Shown in pieces: positions 30,199 to 39,813 of a stretch of DNA of 44,835 nt (position 1 is its first letter; each line of letters opens with the position of its first letter). The notes under the pieces were generated by a model. The model worked only from the letters and a program-made list of their open reading frames with translations, was not told where the DNA came from and searched no databases. Location: assembly GCF_030530635.1 (NCBI RefSeq), contig NZ_JAUMUL010000024.1, positions 1-44,835 of the forward strand, read 5' to 3'. Source of the stretch: Actinomyces sp. (GTDB lineage: Bacteria > Actinomycetota > Actinomycetes > Actinomycetales > Actinomycetaceae). The translations under genes and the position numbers were made by a program.

Positions 30199-30690
30199 TC
30201 ACTCGCCGGGTTCTCCGCGTCGCCGCGGGGCGAAGAACTCCCGCAGCAGCAGTTCCGACTCCGTCTCTCGCAGCCCCGCCACCACCTCCACCTGGTGGTT
30301 GGCGCGCGGATCGCGCAGAATATCGCGCACGCTGCCGCAGGCCCCGGTCTTCGGCTCCCAGGCACCGAACACCACTCGCGCCAGACGGGCCAGCTGAGCG
30401 GCACCGGCGCACATGGTGCACGGCTCCAAGGTGACCACCAGGGTGCAGCCATCCAGATGAGACCGCCCCCGGGCGGCGCCGGCCGCTCGCAGGGCGCGGA
30501 TCTCGGCGTGCGCCGTCGGGTCGTGCTCGGCCTCGCGCGCATTGGCGGCCTCGGCTATCACCCGGCCGTCAGGCGACAGGACGACGGCGCCCACCGGCAC
30601 CTCTCCGGCCACCCCCGCAGCCCGAGCCAGCTCGAGTGCCAGGCGCATGGGGACGTCGTAGCGTTGGCGGACCATACCGGGGACACTCAC
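30199..30690 (-). CDS. tadA: tRNA adenosine(34) deaminase
   Basis: The protein is 163 residues from a GTG at 30690 with GGTGGGGG upstream (ATG 30675 is the alternative). It has the zinc-binding and catalytic HAEIRAL (His61, Glu63) and PCTMCAG (Cys91, Cys94) motifs, with the family features VPVGAVV and LEPCTMCAGA. TadA converts A34 to inosine in tRNA-Arg(ACG). It lies 160 bases upstream of the tRNA-Ser gene on the same strand. Confidence 0.93.
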   Translation of the reverse strand: MSVPGMVRQRYDVPMRLALELARAAGVAGEVPVGAVVLSPDGRVIAEAANAREAEHDPTAHAEIRALRAAGAARGRSHLDGCTLVVTLEPCTMCAGAAQLARLARVVFGAWEPKTGACGSVRDILRDPRANHQVEVVAGLRETESELLLREFFAPRRRGEPGE

Positions 30691-30948
30691 GCCCCCACCC
30701 TGCCCCAGCACCGGCATACCGGTGCGCATCCCGCAGGAAATGTGGGAAGGATCTCCCGCACGGCCTCTTATCCCTGACCTCATGCGGCTGTCAAGCCCGA
30801 CTGAAGGGGCCGTTTCAGTTGTTTTCACTTGCAAATCCACCGGATTCCTGAAAGATTCACAATCCCGTAAACATCACCACGGCCGTTTGGTCACGGCCGC
30901 GCGCGCACCCAAGCGCCACCAATGCACCCGATGCATCAAGGAGTGCCA

Positions 30949-33066
30949 GTGCCTGATTCGTCCAGCAATCATTCGATACCCGCAAGCACCACAGCCCCCA
31001 AGCAGCGTCGTCTCAATGTGGCGGTATTCGCCGTCTCGGCAGCAATCATCGCCACCATCGCCGGCGCGGCCATCATCGCCCCCGAGACGGTCTCCGCGGC
31101 CTTCAACGTCGCGGTGACCTGGGCGGGCCGCTGGTTCGGATCCTTCTACATCCTGCTGGTCACGGCGGCCCTGCTCTTCGTCATCGTCCTGGCGCTGTCG
31201 AAGTTCGGGACGATCCGCCTCGGGCCGGACAACTCCACCCCGGACTTCTCCACCTTCTCCTGGGCAGCCATGCTCTTCGCCGCCGGCGTGGGCACCGGCA
31301 TCATGTTCTATGCGGTAGCCGAACCGGTGACCCAATACATGGCGCCACCCACCGGGGACGGGCAGACCGTCGAGGCGGCCCGCAACGGCATCGTGTTCAC
31401 CATGCTGCACTACGGCATCAGCGGCTGGGGCCTGTACTCGATCCTGGGCATGGCACTGGGTTACTTCGCCTACCGGCGCCGCCAACCGCTGGCCGTGCGC
31501 TCCACCCTGCGCCCCCTGCTGGGTGAGAGGGTGAACGGCCGCTTCGGCGACGTCGTCGACGCCGCCGCCCTGATCGGCGGGGCCGTGGGCATTTCGGCAT
31601 CACTCGGCGTGGGCGTGGTGCAGCTGAACGTCGCCCTGACCATCCTGTTCGGCCTGCCGCAGGGGACCAGCACGCAGATCGGCCTGATCGCACTGAGCGT
31701 CATCATGGCCACCATCTCCGCCGTCTCCGGGGTGGACCGCGGCGTGCGCGTGCTGTCCAACATCAACGTGCTGCTCGCAGTCGGGCTGGCACTGTGGGTG
31801 CTGGTCACCGGGGACACCGCCTTCCTGCTGGACGCGCTGGTGGGCAACGTCGGCGACTTCATCACCCAGTTCCCCGGGCTGACCCTGGAAACCTACGCCT
31901 ACGACCGCCCCACCGAATGGCTCAACGCCTGGACACTGTTCTTCTGGGCCTGGTGGATCACCTGGGCCGCCTTCGTCGGCATGTTCCTGGCGCGCATCTC
32001 GCGTGGACGCACGGTACGAGAGTTCGTCATCGGCTCCCTGGTGCTGCCCTTCTCCTACGTGACCATGTGGGTTTCGATCTTCGGCAACAGCGCCCTGAAC
32101 ATGATCCGCTCGGGCAACCTCGACTTCGCCAGGCTGACCGTGGACGAGCCGCAGCAGGGTCTGTACATGCTGCTCGACCATCTGCCCGGCGGCAAGATCC
32201 TCATCGCGCTGGCCCTGTTCATCGGCATCCTGTTCTACGTCACCAGCGCCGACTCCGGGGCGCTGGTGATGGCCAACCTGTCCAGCCGTGCGCAATCGTC
32301 CTACCGCGGTGATCCTCAGGACGCCCCGCCGTGGCTGCGGATCTTCTGGGCGGCCCTGACCGGCGTGCTCACCATCGCCATGCTGGTGGCCGGCGGCATC
32401 CCCATCCTCCAGCAGGCGACGATTGTGATGGCCCTGCCCTTCTCCTTCGTGATCATCGCCGTGATGGCCGGGCTGTGGCGGGCCATGCGCACCGAGGCCA
32501 GCCGGGAACAGGCGCGGGGCATCGCCAACCGCAACCGCCTGCTCGGGGCCACGGGCACCGCCGCCGGCATGAACCGGATTCCGTGGCGCGACCGCCTGTC
32601 CCACACCTTCGACATCGTCTCGCCCGCCCGCGCCCAGCGCGCCATGTCCAACCGTGTGGTGCCGGCACTCGAGGCGGTCGCTGACGAGCTGCGCAAGGAG
32701 GACCTGGTGGCCGATGTCGTCGTCGCCGGCCCAGAGGCCCAGGATCCCGACGACGTGCGCAACTTCCTCGGCTCGGCCACCCTGGTCGTCACTGCGCCGG
32801 AGTCCCTGGCGCAGGCCGCCGCACCGGGCGAACAGGTGGCCGGCTCCCGGTTCCGGTATGCGGTGCGCATGGTGCAGGCGCCTGTGCCGGCCTTCGGCGT
32901 CGTCGTCCACGAGGCCGACGACCTCACGGTGCGTCTGGAGGTGCGTCCACGCGGCGGCGGTCAGGGCTACGACGTCATGGACTGGTCGCGTGAGCAAGTA
33001 GCCCACGACGTCCTGGACCATTACGAGCGCTGGCTGGAGTACCTTGGCGCCGCCGAGACCGTCTGA
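30949..33066 (+). CDS. BCCT-family choline/betaine transporter
   Basis: The protein is 705 residues. In-frame ATGs at 30922 and 30931 exist, but AAGGAG stands five bases before the GTG at 30949, so I start there. Twelve TM helices are recognisable, with the BCCT aromatic-rich signature FFWAWWITWAAFVGMFLARI and the Gly-rich AAGVGTGIMFYAVAEP of TM3. A hydrophilic C-terminal tail of ~160 residues resembles the BetT-type osmosensing tail. It imports choline, betaine or related compounds with Na+ or H+. It is divergent from tadA. Confidence 0.92.
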   Translation: MPDSSSNHSIPASTTAPKQRRLNVAVFAVSAAIIATIAGAAIIAPETVSAAFNVAVTWAGRWFGSFYILLVTAALLFVIVLALSKFGTIRLGPDNSTPDFSTFSWAAMLFAAGVGTGIMFYAVAEPVTQYMAPPTGDGQTVEAARNGIVFTMLHYGISGWGLYSILGMALGYFAYRRRQPLAVRSTLRPLLGERVNGRFGDVVDAAALIGGAVGISASLGVGVVQLNVALTILFGLPQGTSTQIGLIALSVIMATISAVSGVDRGVRVLSNINVLLAVGLALWVLVTGDTAFLLDALVGNVGDFITQFPGLTLETYAYDRPTEWLNAWTLFFWAWWITWAAFVGMFLARISRGRTVREFVIGSLVLPFSYVTMWVSIFGNSALNMIRSGNLDFARLTVDEPQQGLYMLLDHLPGGKILIALALFIGILFYVTSADSGALVMANLSSRAQSSYRGDPQDAPPWLRIFWAALTGVLTIAMLVAGGIPILQQATIVMALPFSFVIIAVMAGLWRAMRTEASREQARGIANRNRLLGATGTAAGMNRIPWRDRLSHTFDIVSPARAQRAMSNRVVPALEAVADELRKEDLVADVVVAGPEAQDPDDVRNFLGSATLVVTAPESLAQAAAPGEQVAGSRFRYAVRMVQAPVPAFGVVVHEADDLTVRLEVRPRGGGQGYDVMDWSREQVAHDVLDHYERWLEYLGAAETV

Positions 33067-33135
33067 TCCGGACCTGCGCCGTCCTCGAGCGCCGAGCAGC
33101 CCCTGTGCAGCGGGTGTTTCATTTAGGCTTGGGTC

Positions 33136-33774
33136 ATGCGCCTGCACGTTGCCGACCACCCGCTCATCGACCACAAGCTCTCCGTCCTGCGCGATGAGAA
33201 GACGCCGTCGGCGGTCTTCCGTCAGCTCGTCGACGAACTGGTCACCCTCCTGGCCTATGAGGCCACCCGCGACGTGCGCACCGAGGAGATCCACATCAAG
33301 ACGCCGGTGGCCCACACCACCGGTCGGCATCTGGCCGAGCCGCGACCGATCGTAGTCCCGATCCTGCGCGCCGGGCTGGGCATGCTCGAGGGCATGACGC
33401 GCCTGCTGCCCACCGCCGAGGTCGGGTTCCTGGGCATGACGCGCAATGAGGACACCCTGGAGGTGGAGACCTACGCCAACCGGCTGCCGGACGATCTGTC
33501 CGGCCGTCAGTGCTTCGTCGTCGACCCCATGCTCGCCACCGGGCACACCCTCGTGGCTGCCGTGAACTACCTACTGGAGCGCGGCGCTCGGGATGTCACC
33601 GCCATCTGTCTGATCGCCGCTCCGGAGGGCATAGCCACCCTGGAGGCGGCCATCGGTGACCGGGCCGAGGTCACCGTGGTCACCGCCGCCCGCGACGAGC
33701 GCCTCAACGAGCACGCCTACATCGTGCCCGGACTGGGCGACGCCGGTGATCGCCTCTACGGCATCGTGGACTGA
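33136..33774 (+). CDS. upp: Uracil phosphoribosyltransferase
   Basis: The protein is 212 residues from ATG 33136. It has the PRPP-binding loop VVDPMLATGHTLVAA, ILRAGLGMLEGM, and the uracil-binding YIVPGLGDAGDRLYG at the C-terminus. It makes UMP from uracil and PRPP in pyrimidine salvage. Length and motifs are standard. Confidence 0.96.
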   Translation: MRLHVADHPLIDHKLSVLRDEKTPSAVFRQLVDELVTLLAYEATRDVRTEEIHIKTPVAHTTGRHLAEPRPIVVPILRAGLGMLEGMTRLLPTAEVGFLGMTRNEDTLEVETYANRLPDDLSGRQCFVVDPMLATGHTLVAAVNYLLERGARDVTAICLIAAPEGIATLEAAIGDRAEVTVVTAARDERLNEHAYIVPGLGDAGDRLYGIVD

Positions 33775-33874
33775 GACCGCGGGGACCTTGACGCCGCGAC
33801 GCCGCCGGGCAGGTGGGGAGCGCTACCCGCGGCTGCCGCTTCAACCGACCTCCCGAAGCATTTAGCATCGGGGC

Positions 33875-35242
33875 ATGAGTTCCCCGACGGCGTTCCCAGG
33901 GCAGTCCGGCTCCGCACCCGCGGGACGGGACCGGCTCAGTCCGCGTTTGATCGGCGCCGCCGTCCTGGCGGGAGTGCTCGTATTCGCCGCCGTGCTGGGC
34001 GGCGGGATGGCTCTGGGACGCGGCACGGACTACTCCGTTCCTCTCGCCACCGACCGAGTCGCCCACGTCTCTCCGTCGCCGGACTGGGTCAAGGGCGCCG
34101 ACCAGACCTGGACCACCACCGTGGCAGCCGGCGCCAAAGTCATGACCATGCCCGGCCACCTGCTCACCCTGGAGACCGGTGACGACCCCGCGCAGGCCAC
34201 CCTGACCGCATACGCGCTGACAGAATCGGGCACGACCGAATCCTGGTCGACACAGGTGGACGCCTCAACTGATTCGGGCGACACGAGCGACGACTTCGAC
34301 ATCCCCATAAAACCCGCCTATCTCAAGTGGGGTGAGAACACACTAATTCACGACACCACCCTGTACGACCTGAACACCGGCGCGACCCGCAAGGCTCCCT
34401 GGTCCTCCTCCGACGGAATGCTGATCGCCGACGACATCGCCATCGCCTGCGCCTCCGGCGGCAAGTGCACCGCGTATCGGGAGGACCAGCCGGATACCTC
34501 GCTGTGGAGCGCGACCATGAAGTCCCCCGAGCGCTACTTCCAGTACGCGTCAAACTTCTACCAGACGGTGTTCGTGCGCGACGGGCAGCGGTATTGCATT
34601 CTCGGTAACCGCACCATCCACAACATTGACACCGGCGAACAGGTACCACTGACCATACCGGTCTCAGAAGAGGAAATCATGGGGTACGCCGCCCACGGGG
34701 CGAGCGATGGATGGATGGTTCTTCTGACCGAATTCAGCGGCAGGCAAGTCGTGTACGCGTATGGACCGGAGGGCGGTGAACCGATCGACTCCTACGAGGA
34801 CACGCTCACACTGACCGGCGATCAGAGCCTTGTCCACACCGATGGGACCCGTACGCTGGCCTTCTTCAAGGAGCGCTTCGCCGCCGCTTCAGCCGAAACC
34901 ATAGCCGGTATAGCCAACCGCGACGCCAACGAATGTTCCCAGTCGGTCGAGATCACCGACAAGCGCACGATTGAACTGACCCGATTCGACGACGACCTTG
35001 CCTGCCTGTCGGCGATACATCTCTCCGCGGACCGCAGCGTCATGACGGCGGGCCTCGCGGCCGCCGACGCCCAGGATGTCAGGACCTTCCGCCTGATGTA
35101 CAACAGCGATAACGGGGAGCAGATCACCTTCCCGGGAATGGACACGAGCTCGGGCTCTCTCTTCGACCTGGTAGCCGCGGACTACGTCGTCGGCTACGAC
35201 CCGGCCACCGGCACCCTCACCGGCTACCGTCCCGCCTCCTGA
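33875..35242 (+). CDS. Unknown membrane-anchored protein, propeller-like
   Basis: The protein is 455 residues from ATG 33875. The start lies about 10 bases after a TAGCAT, so a leaderless or short-leader transcript is possible. About 28 hydrophilic residues precede one TM helix (LIGAAVLAGVLVFAAVLGGG). The long exported part consists of repeating beta-strand units with internal Asp/Thr-rich turns (ENTLIHDTTLYDLNTG, RTIHNIDTGEQVPLTIPV, YVVGYDPATGTLTGY), suggesting a WD40/PQQ-like propeller. I do not recognise a specific family. Two Cys (IACASGGKC) may form a disulphide outside the cell. Confidence 0.75.
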   Translation: MSSPTAFPGQSGSAPAGRDRLSPRLIGAAVLAGVLVFAAVLGGGMALGRGTDYSVPLATDRVAHVSPSPDWVKGADQTWTTTVAAGAKVMTMPGHLLTLETGDDPAQATLTAYALTESGTTESWSTQVDASTDSGDTSDDFDIPIKPAYLKWGENTLIHDTTLYDLNTGATRKAPWSSSDGMLIADDIAIACASGGKCTAYREDQPDTSLWSATMKSPERYFQYASNFYQTVFVRDGQRYCILGNRTIHNIDTGEQVPLTIPVSEEEIMGYAAHGASDGWMVLLTEFSGRQVVYAYGPEGGEPIDSYEDTLTLTGDQSLVHTDGTRTLAFFKERFAAASAETIAGIANRDANECSQSVEITDKRTIELTRFDDDLACLSAIHLSADRSVMTAGLAAADAQDVRTFRLMYNSDNGEQITFPGMDTSSGSLFDLVAADYVVGYDPATGTLTGYRPAS

Positions 35243-35331
35243 AGCCAACCGCACCCCCAGCCGGGCCAGGGACAGCGCGTCGAGTTCTCACAACCACCAC
35301 CGGGCGAGGCACGCTCCACAGCACCCTCAAG

Positions 35332-35350
35332 TAAGTCTAGGCTCGCCTTG
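35332..35350. promoter_or_regulatory. DtxR/IdeR-like iron box
   Basis: TAAGTCTAGGCTCGCCTTG matches 12 of 19 positions of the DtxR/IdeR consensus, including the central TAGGCT and the CCT. It lies 70 bases before the ATG of the iron-siderophore binding-protein gene, the expected place for iron repression. Identified by eye. Confidence 0.55.
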
Positions 35351-35419
35351 CTCACGATTTTCACGGTACGCTCCGGTGAGCCATCTGTGCGGCAACCGTT
35401 ACGCAATCGAGGGATACCC

Positions 35420-36367
35420 ATGCCACTGTCCCGCCGTCATCTTCTGCTCGGCTCACTGGCCCTGACCGCAGGCATCGCCTCCTGCTCCAACACAACTCCG
35501 ACCACCCCCTCCCGCACCGCCGCCAGTTCCACGGGCACAGGCACCGGCACCCGCACCATCACCGATCATGGCGGCAACACGGTCACCGTCCCCGCCACCA
35601 TCAACCGCGTCGCCATTGCACAGATCCCCGTGGAATCAACCTATATCGCCTATTTCGACGGATCTGCGCCCAACCTTGTGGGCATGATCCAGGCCCGCGT
35701 GGACGCCCTGCGCAACACCACGGCCGCCGAGATCGCCCCCGAAATACTGGACGTTGACACCTCGTACTACGACAACGGCGAACTCAACGTCGAATCACTG
35801 TTGAATCTCGACGTTGATGTGGTGCTCTACAACGCCTTCAACGCCTAGCATGCCCAGTTGTTCTCAAATGCGGGTATCCCCGCGGTCGGTTTCACCACAA
35901 ACGGCGATCCCACAAGTGTCTACGCCGACTGGATGCATCTACTCGAGGACCTGTTCGACGAACCCGGCAAGATGGATGACAAGATCGCCGTCGGCACCGG
36001 CTATGGCGAAGATGCCGCAGCACGGGCCGCTCGGGTCGCCGACACCGAACGCCTCTCGGCACTCGTCCTGATGGGAGTGGGCGGTGGGCAGCTTACTGTG
36101 GCCGCAGGCACGGAGGGTCGGTTCGGTGACTCCTGGGCCGAGCGCATGAACTACACCGACGCTGCGGACGGAACCCAGGGCCGTGCGCTCCAAGTGACCT
36201 TCTAACAGGTCCTCGACTGGGATCCGGACGCACTATTAGTCACCGGCCGGGGCATGAGCAATCTGACCGCCGCCGTCGTACTCTCCGGCGAGATTGACGG
36301 CATCAGCTTCACCGAGCTGAGCTGCTACCGAAACCGGGCCGTCTACTCCACCGGTCTGCGCATGTGA
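35420..36367 (+). pseudogene. Iron-siderophore ABC binding lipoprotein, two in-frame stops
   Basis: ATG 35420 follows GAGGGAT. The signal sequence has a lipobox (LALTAGIASCSN). GNTVTVPATINRVAIAQIPV is typical of FepB/FhuD-type binding proteins. The frame is interrupted by TAG at 35846-35848 (YNAFNA then HAQLFSNAG) and by TAA at 36203-36205 (LQVTF then QVLDWDPDALLVTG), yet homology continues in the same frame to the TGA at 36365-36367. Premature stops without frame loss suggest recent inactivation. The stop overlaps the start of the permease gene (GTGA). Confidence 0.85.
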
Positions 36368-37327
36368 AACTGGTTCACCCCAACCCGGATGCCCCACTGG
36401 CCGCCTACTGGACAGGATCGCGCCTGTATCCGCAACAGTTCGCGGATATTGACCTGCCGGTGCTGACTCTGCTCGTGCTGGCCTGCGCCATCGCCTCACT
36501 CCTCGCGGGACGCTACGGGATTGAGCCGGGTGAGCTACTGACAGTGTTGCGCACCCGCCTCGCGGGAAGCGGAACGGGATCCGGATCGACAGCAGAATCG
36601 GTCGTGTTCAATCTGCGGCTGCCCCGAATCACGGTGGCCATTCTCGTCGGTGCCGGACTGGCGGTGGCCGGCGCCGCCTTCCAGTCGCTGTTCTCCAACC
36701 CATTGGCAACACCGGACACGCTCGGCGTCGCCTCAGGAACCTGCGTCGGGGCGGTGCTCGCGCTGCTGGCCGGGTGGGGCATGATCGGTGTGCAACTGGG
36801 CAGCACTCGCCGTCGGACTGTTGACCGTGACGGTCACCACCACAGTCGCACGCACCCGAGACGGCGGCACCGACATGGTTATGCTCGTGCTAGCGGGTGT
36901 CATTGTGTCCGCCCTGGCGGCACCCGCCATCCTGCTGGGCTCCGGGGTGATTGTCGCATTGCGGTGGCGGCTGAATGTGCTGACACTGTCGGCGGATGAG
37001 GCGCAGGCGGTGGGCGTGGACGTGCGCACCTTGAGGTTACTGCTGATCATCTGTGCAACCGTGGTGACCGCATCGGTGGTCTCCATATGCGGGCAGGTGG
37101 GCTGGATAGGTCTGATAGGGCCGCATGCTGCCCGCATGCTCGCCGGCTCGAACAACCGCCACCTGATCCCTGTCTCGCTGCTGTTGGGGGCGAGCACCAT
37201 GATCATCATCGACACCGTGGCGCGCACTCTTACGGCGGCGGAGATCCCCGTATCAGTGATAACCGCAATCGTCGGGGCCCCGTTCTTCATCACCTTGATG
37301 CGCCGTACCGTCGGGGTGAGGGCATGA
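36364..37327 (+). pseudogene. FecCD-type siderophore ABC permease, frameshifted
   Basis: From GTG 36364 the frame gives the first half of a BtuC/FecCD permease (VVFNLRLPRITVAILVGAGL, AVAGAAFQSLFSNPLATPDT, LGVASG). Near 36788 the homology moves to the +1 frame (WAALAVGLLTVTV) and continues through VLAGVIVSALAAP. It then appears to skip the region with the conserved lPaItfWlmGs loop, resuming at ALRWRLNVLTLSADEAQAVG and GWIGLIGPHAARMLAGSNNR to the stop. It therefore has one frameshift plus a probable deletion of ~30 codons. Confidence 0.82.
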
Positions 37328-37999
37328 ACAAGAACGTTAAGGACTCTGCGGCCGGACGCCGGGAGATGCCGGAGGCGGCACGCCGCGCCGGACCGCGCCT
37401 GCGGGTGGTAGACGGGTCCTTCCGCTATCCCGGGGCTAAGGCGCCGATCCTGAATCACATCAGCACCGACGTCGATGACCGGCAGCTGCTGGCGGTGCTG
37501 GGACCCAACGGGGCCGGGAAGACCACGCTGCTGCGCACCATGCTAGGACTACAGCGCTGGACCACCGGAGTCACTTACTTCGACGGAGTCGAGCTGTCCA
37601 CGCTGGCGGACATGCCGTGCAGAACCACGTCTGGCGGCCAGTTCCAGATGATCCTGATCGCCCGGGCACTCGTGGCGAAGCCGCAGGTGCTGGTCTTGGA
37701 TGAGCCGGAAACGGGCCTGGACTTTCGCAACCAGCTCATTGTGCTGAATCTGCTGCGCTCACTGGTCACCGAGCGCAGCCTGAACATTGTGATGAACACC
37801 CACTATCCGGCACATGCCCTGGGAATCGCGGACCAGGTCCTGCTGCTGGACCGCGATTCCCAGGGCACGCTCATGACCTGCGCGCGAGGTGATGGATGAG
37901 GAGACCCTGGCACGGGTATTCGACGTCTAGGTATGCGTCGGGGAGGTTGAACACGACGGCGATCACCTCACCACCGTGATCCCCGTACGCGTGCTCTGA
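37324..37999 (+). pseudogene. Siderophore ABC ATPase, internally deleted
   Basis: ATG 37324 overlaps the permease stop (ATGA). Walker A GPNGAGKTTLLRTMLG and Walker B VLVLDEPETGLDFRNQL are intact, as is MNTHYPAHALGIADQVLLLD. The part between GVELSTLADMPCR and the signature (here TSGGQFQMILIARAL) is far too short, so the Q-loop and most of the helical subdomain are deleted. Near 37885 the frame shifts; VMDEETLARVFDV, a TAG at 37928, then VEHDGDHLTTVIPVRVL to TGA at 37997 completes the homologous C-terminus. The gene is inactive. Confidence 0.82.
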
Positions 38000-38004
38000 C
38001 ACCC

Positions 38005-38044
38005 GCCCGCCCCGCGCATTCTCATCTGAATGACCGGGGCGGGC
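38005..38044. terminator. Bidirectional hairpin between convergent genes
   Basis: GCCCGCCCCG (38005-38014) pairs with CGGGGCGGGC (38035-38044), and inside CATTC pairs with GAATG. It sits 8 bases before the end of metQ and 6 after the ABC ATPase remnant. No T-run follows on either strand, which is common in high-GC genomes. Confidence 0.72.
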
Positions 38045-38052
38045 CAGGCGAC

Positions 38053-38904
38053 TCAGAAGGCGGGGATGACGGACTCGTCGGTCCAGGTCTCCTCGATGTA
38101 GCCGCGCAGCTTCTCACTGTTGAGCAGCTCGGCCAGCTTGACCAGGTGCTCATTGTCCTTGTCCGCGCTGCGCACCACGAGCTGGTTGGCGTAGGGGGAC
38201 TCACCGCTCGGCTCCAGGACGAGGGCATCCTGGCTGGGGTTCAGGCCCGCACCGAGCGCGTAGTTGCCGTTGATGACCGCCAGCTCCGCGTCCGCCATCG
38301 AGGCGGGCACCTGGGCGCCGTCGACCGTGACCAGTTCGAACTTCTTGGTGTTCTCGGTGACGTCGAGGGTGGTGGGGCTCTCGACGTTGGGGTCGAGCTT
38401 GATCAGCCCCGCGGACTCCAGCAGCTTCAGGCCGCGGGCGGTGTTGGCGGGGTCGTTGTTGAGAAGGATGGTGCCGCCCGCCGCCGCCTGGTCAACGGAG
38501 CTGTAGCCCTTGTCGGTGTAGATGCCCATGGGCTCGATGTGCACGTCGGCGATGGCGACCAGGTCGTAGCCCTTCTCCTCGTTCTGCTGCTCAAGGAAGT
38601 TGGGCGTCTGGAAGAAGTTCGCCGCCAGGGAGCCGTCGCTGAGTGAGGCGTTGGGGATGTCGTAGTCATCGATCGACACGATGTCGAGCTTCAGCCCGGC
38701 ATCCGCGGCCAGATTGTCCTGCACCCACTGGAGAATGGTGACGTGCGGCTCCGGAGTGGCACCGATGGAGATGGTGGCCGTGTCGCCGTCGACGCTGATG
38801 CCGCCGACGCCGCCGGAGTCTCCGGAGCAGGCGGCCAGGGTGAGGGCGAGCGCGGAGGCGAGGCCGCCGACCACGGCGCTGCGGCGGGAGATGGTCAGGC
38901 TCAT
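38053..38904 (-). CDS. metQ: Methionine ABC transporter binding lipoprotein
   Basis: The protein is 283 residues from ATG 38904. A twin-Arg-like basic start (SRRSAVVGG) precedes a lipobox LAAC with Cys26. The mature part has the NlpA/MetQ pattern: ISIGATPEPHVTILQWVQDN, then VSIDDYDIPNASLSDGSLAA, then NFFQTPNFLEQQN, and VINGNYALGAGLNPSQDALV. It delivers methionine (often D- and L-) to MetNI. It is the last gene of the metN-metI-metQ series. Confidence 0.93.
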   Translation of the reverse strand: MSLTISRRSAVVGGLASALALTLAACSGDSGGVGGISVDGDTATISIGATPEPHVTILQWVQDNLAADAGLKLDIVSIDDYDIPNASLSDGSLAANFFQTPNFLEQQNEEKGYDLVAIADVHIEPMGIYTDKGYSSVDQAAAGGTILLNNDPANTARGLKLLESAGLIKLDPNVESPTTLDVTENTKKFELVTVDGAQVPASMADAELAVINGNYALGAGLNPSQDALVLEPSGESPYANQLVVRSADKDNEHLVKLAELLNSEKLRGYIEETWTDESVIPAF

Positions 38905-39060
38905 GATGGTGATTCCTTGTCTTGTTGTCTTGGGCTCGTGAAATCAGTGCGGAAGTTGAGATTGAGGCGCAGACGCATGCGTGACGGGGACGCCGGCGTC
39001 TGAGGTGGTGCGAGCCAAGCCTTCAAGGCCTGCAGGCCCGGGACTCCGGCTGGTCGCGGC

Positions 39061-39813
39061 TCAGCGGTGGTCGACCAGCCGGCTGAGCATGTCGCCACAC
39101 ACCTGGATGACGGCAACCACGAACACAATGAGAACGACGACTATCACCATGACGTCGGAGGCGTTCTGCCGGTACCCGTACTGGATGGCCAGGTCCCCCA
39201 GGCCGCCGCCGCCGACGGTGCCGGCCATCGCGGTGTAACCGAGCAGGGTGATCAGGGTGACGGTGGCGGACTGAATGAGGGTGGGCAGGGCCTCGCGCAC
39301 CAGCACGCCCCAGGTGATCTGGCTGCCGGAGGCGCCCATCATCAGGGCGGCCTCCACCTTGCCGTGGTCGACGTCGTTAATGGCCGTCTCCACCAGGCGG
39401 GCGTAGAAGGGGATGGCCCCGATGGTCAGCGGCACGCAGGCCGCCCCCCAGCCCAGAGAGGTGCCCACGAGCAAGCGGGTGAACGGAATGAGCGCCACCA
39501 TCAGGATGATGAAGGGCATTGAGCGCCCGAAGTTGACGACCTGTGAGAGCACCTCGTAGACGGCCCGGTTGGCGTGCTGCCCGCGTTTGCCGGTGGTGAC
39601 CAGTGCGAGTCCCAGCAGCATGCCGAACAGAATCGTCAGCAAACCGGAGACACCCAGCATTTGGAAGGTCTCCAACGTGGCGGGTCCAAGTTTGCGCTGT
39701 ATGGCCGGGTTGTTGAACCAGGTGTCGTTGCCGCCTGCCGCCAGGGCGCGCGCTCCGGCGTTCACCGGGCCGGCTGCGGTGAACAGACCTGTGGAAGAGA
39801 TCAGCGTGCTCAT
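39061..39813 (-). CDS. metI: Methionine ABC transporter permease
   Basis: The protein is 250 residues. ATG 39813 overlaps the metN stop by 4 bases. Five TM helices can be traced, and the EAA loop reads EAALMMGASGSQITWGVLVR, preceded by FYARLVETAINDVDHGK. VGGGGLGDLAIQYGYRQNAS is diagnostic for MetI. The N-terminus carries an extra ~40 residues before the first helix. Confidence 0.94.
   Translation of the reverse strand: MSTLISSTGLFTAAGPVNAGARALAAGGNDTWFNNPAIQRKLGPATLETFQMLGVSGLLTILFGMLLGLALVTTGKRGQHANRAVYEVLSQVVNFGRSMPFIILMVALIPFTRLLVGTSLGWGAACVPLTIGAIPFYARLVETAINDVDHGKVEAALMMGASGSQITWGVLVREALPTLIQSATVTLITLLGYTAMAGTVGGGGLGDLAIQYGYRQNASDVMVIVVVLIVFVVAVIQVCGDMLSRLVDHR

Noticed and set aside
30922..30948. 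ATG 30922 or 30931 as start of the BCCT transporter
   Set aside because: AAGGAG lies downstream of both and five bases before the GTG at 30949, so those codons are probably untranslated.
31600..33546. A 648-residue minus-strand open frame
   Set aside because: It is antisense to the BCCT transporter and upp and is rich in His/Gly/Gln as typical for shadows in high-GC DNA.
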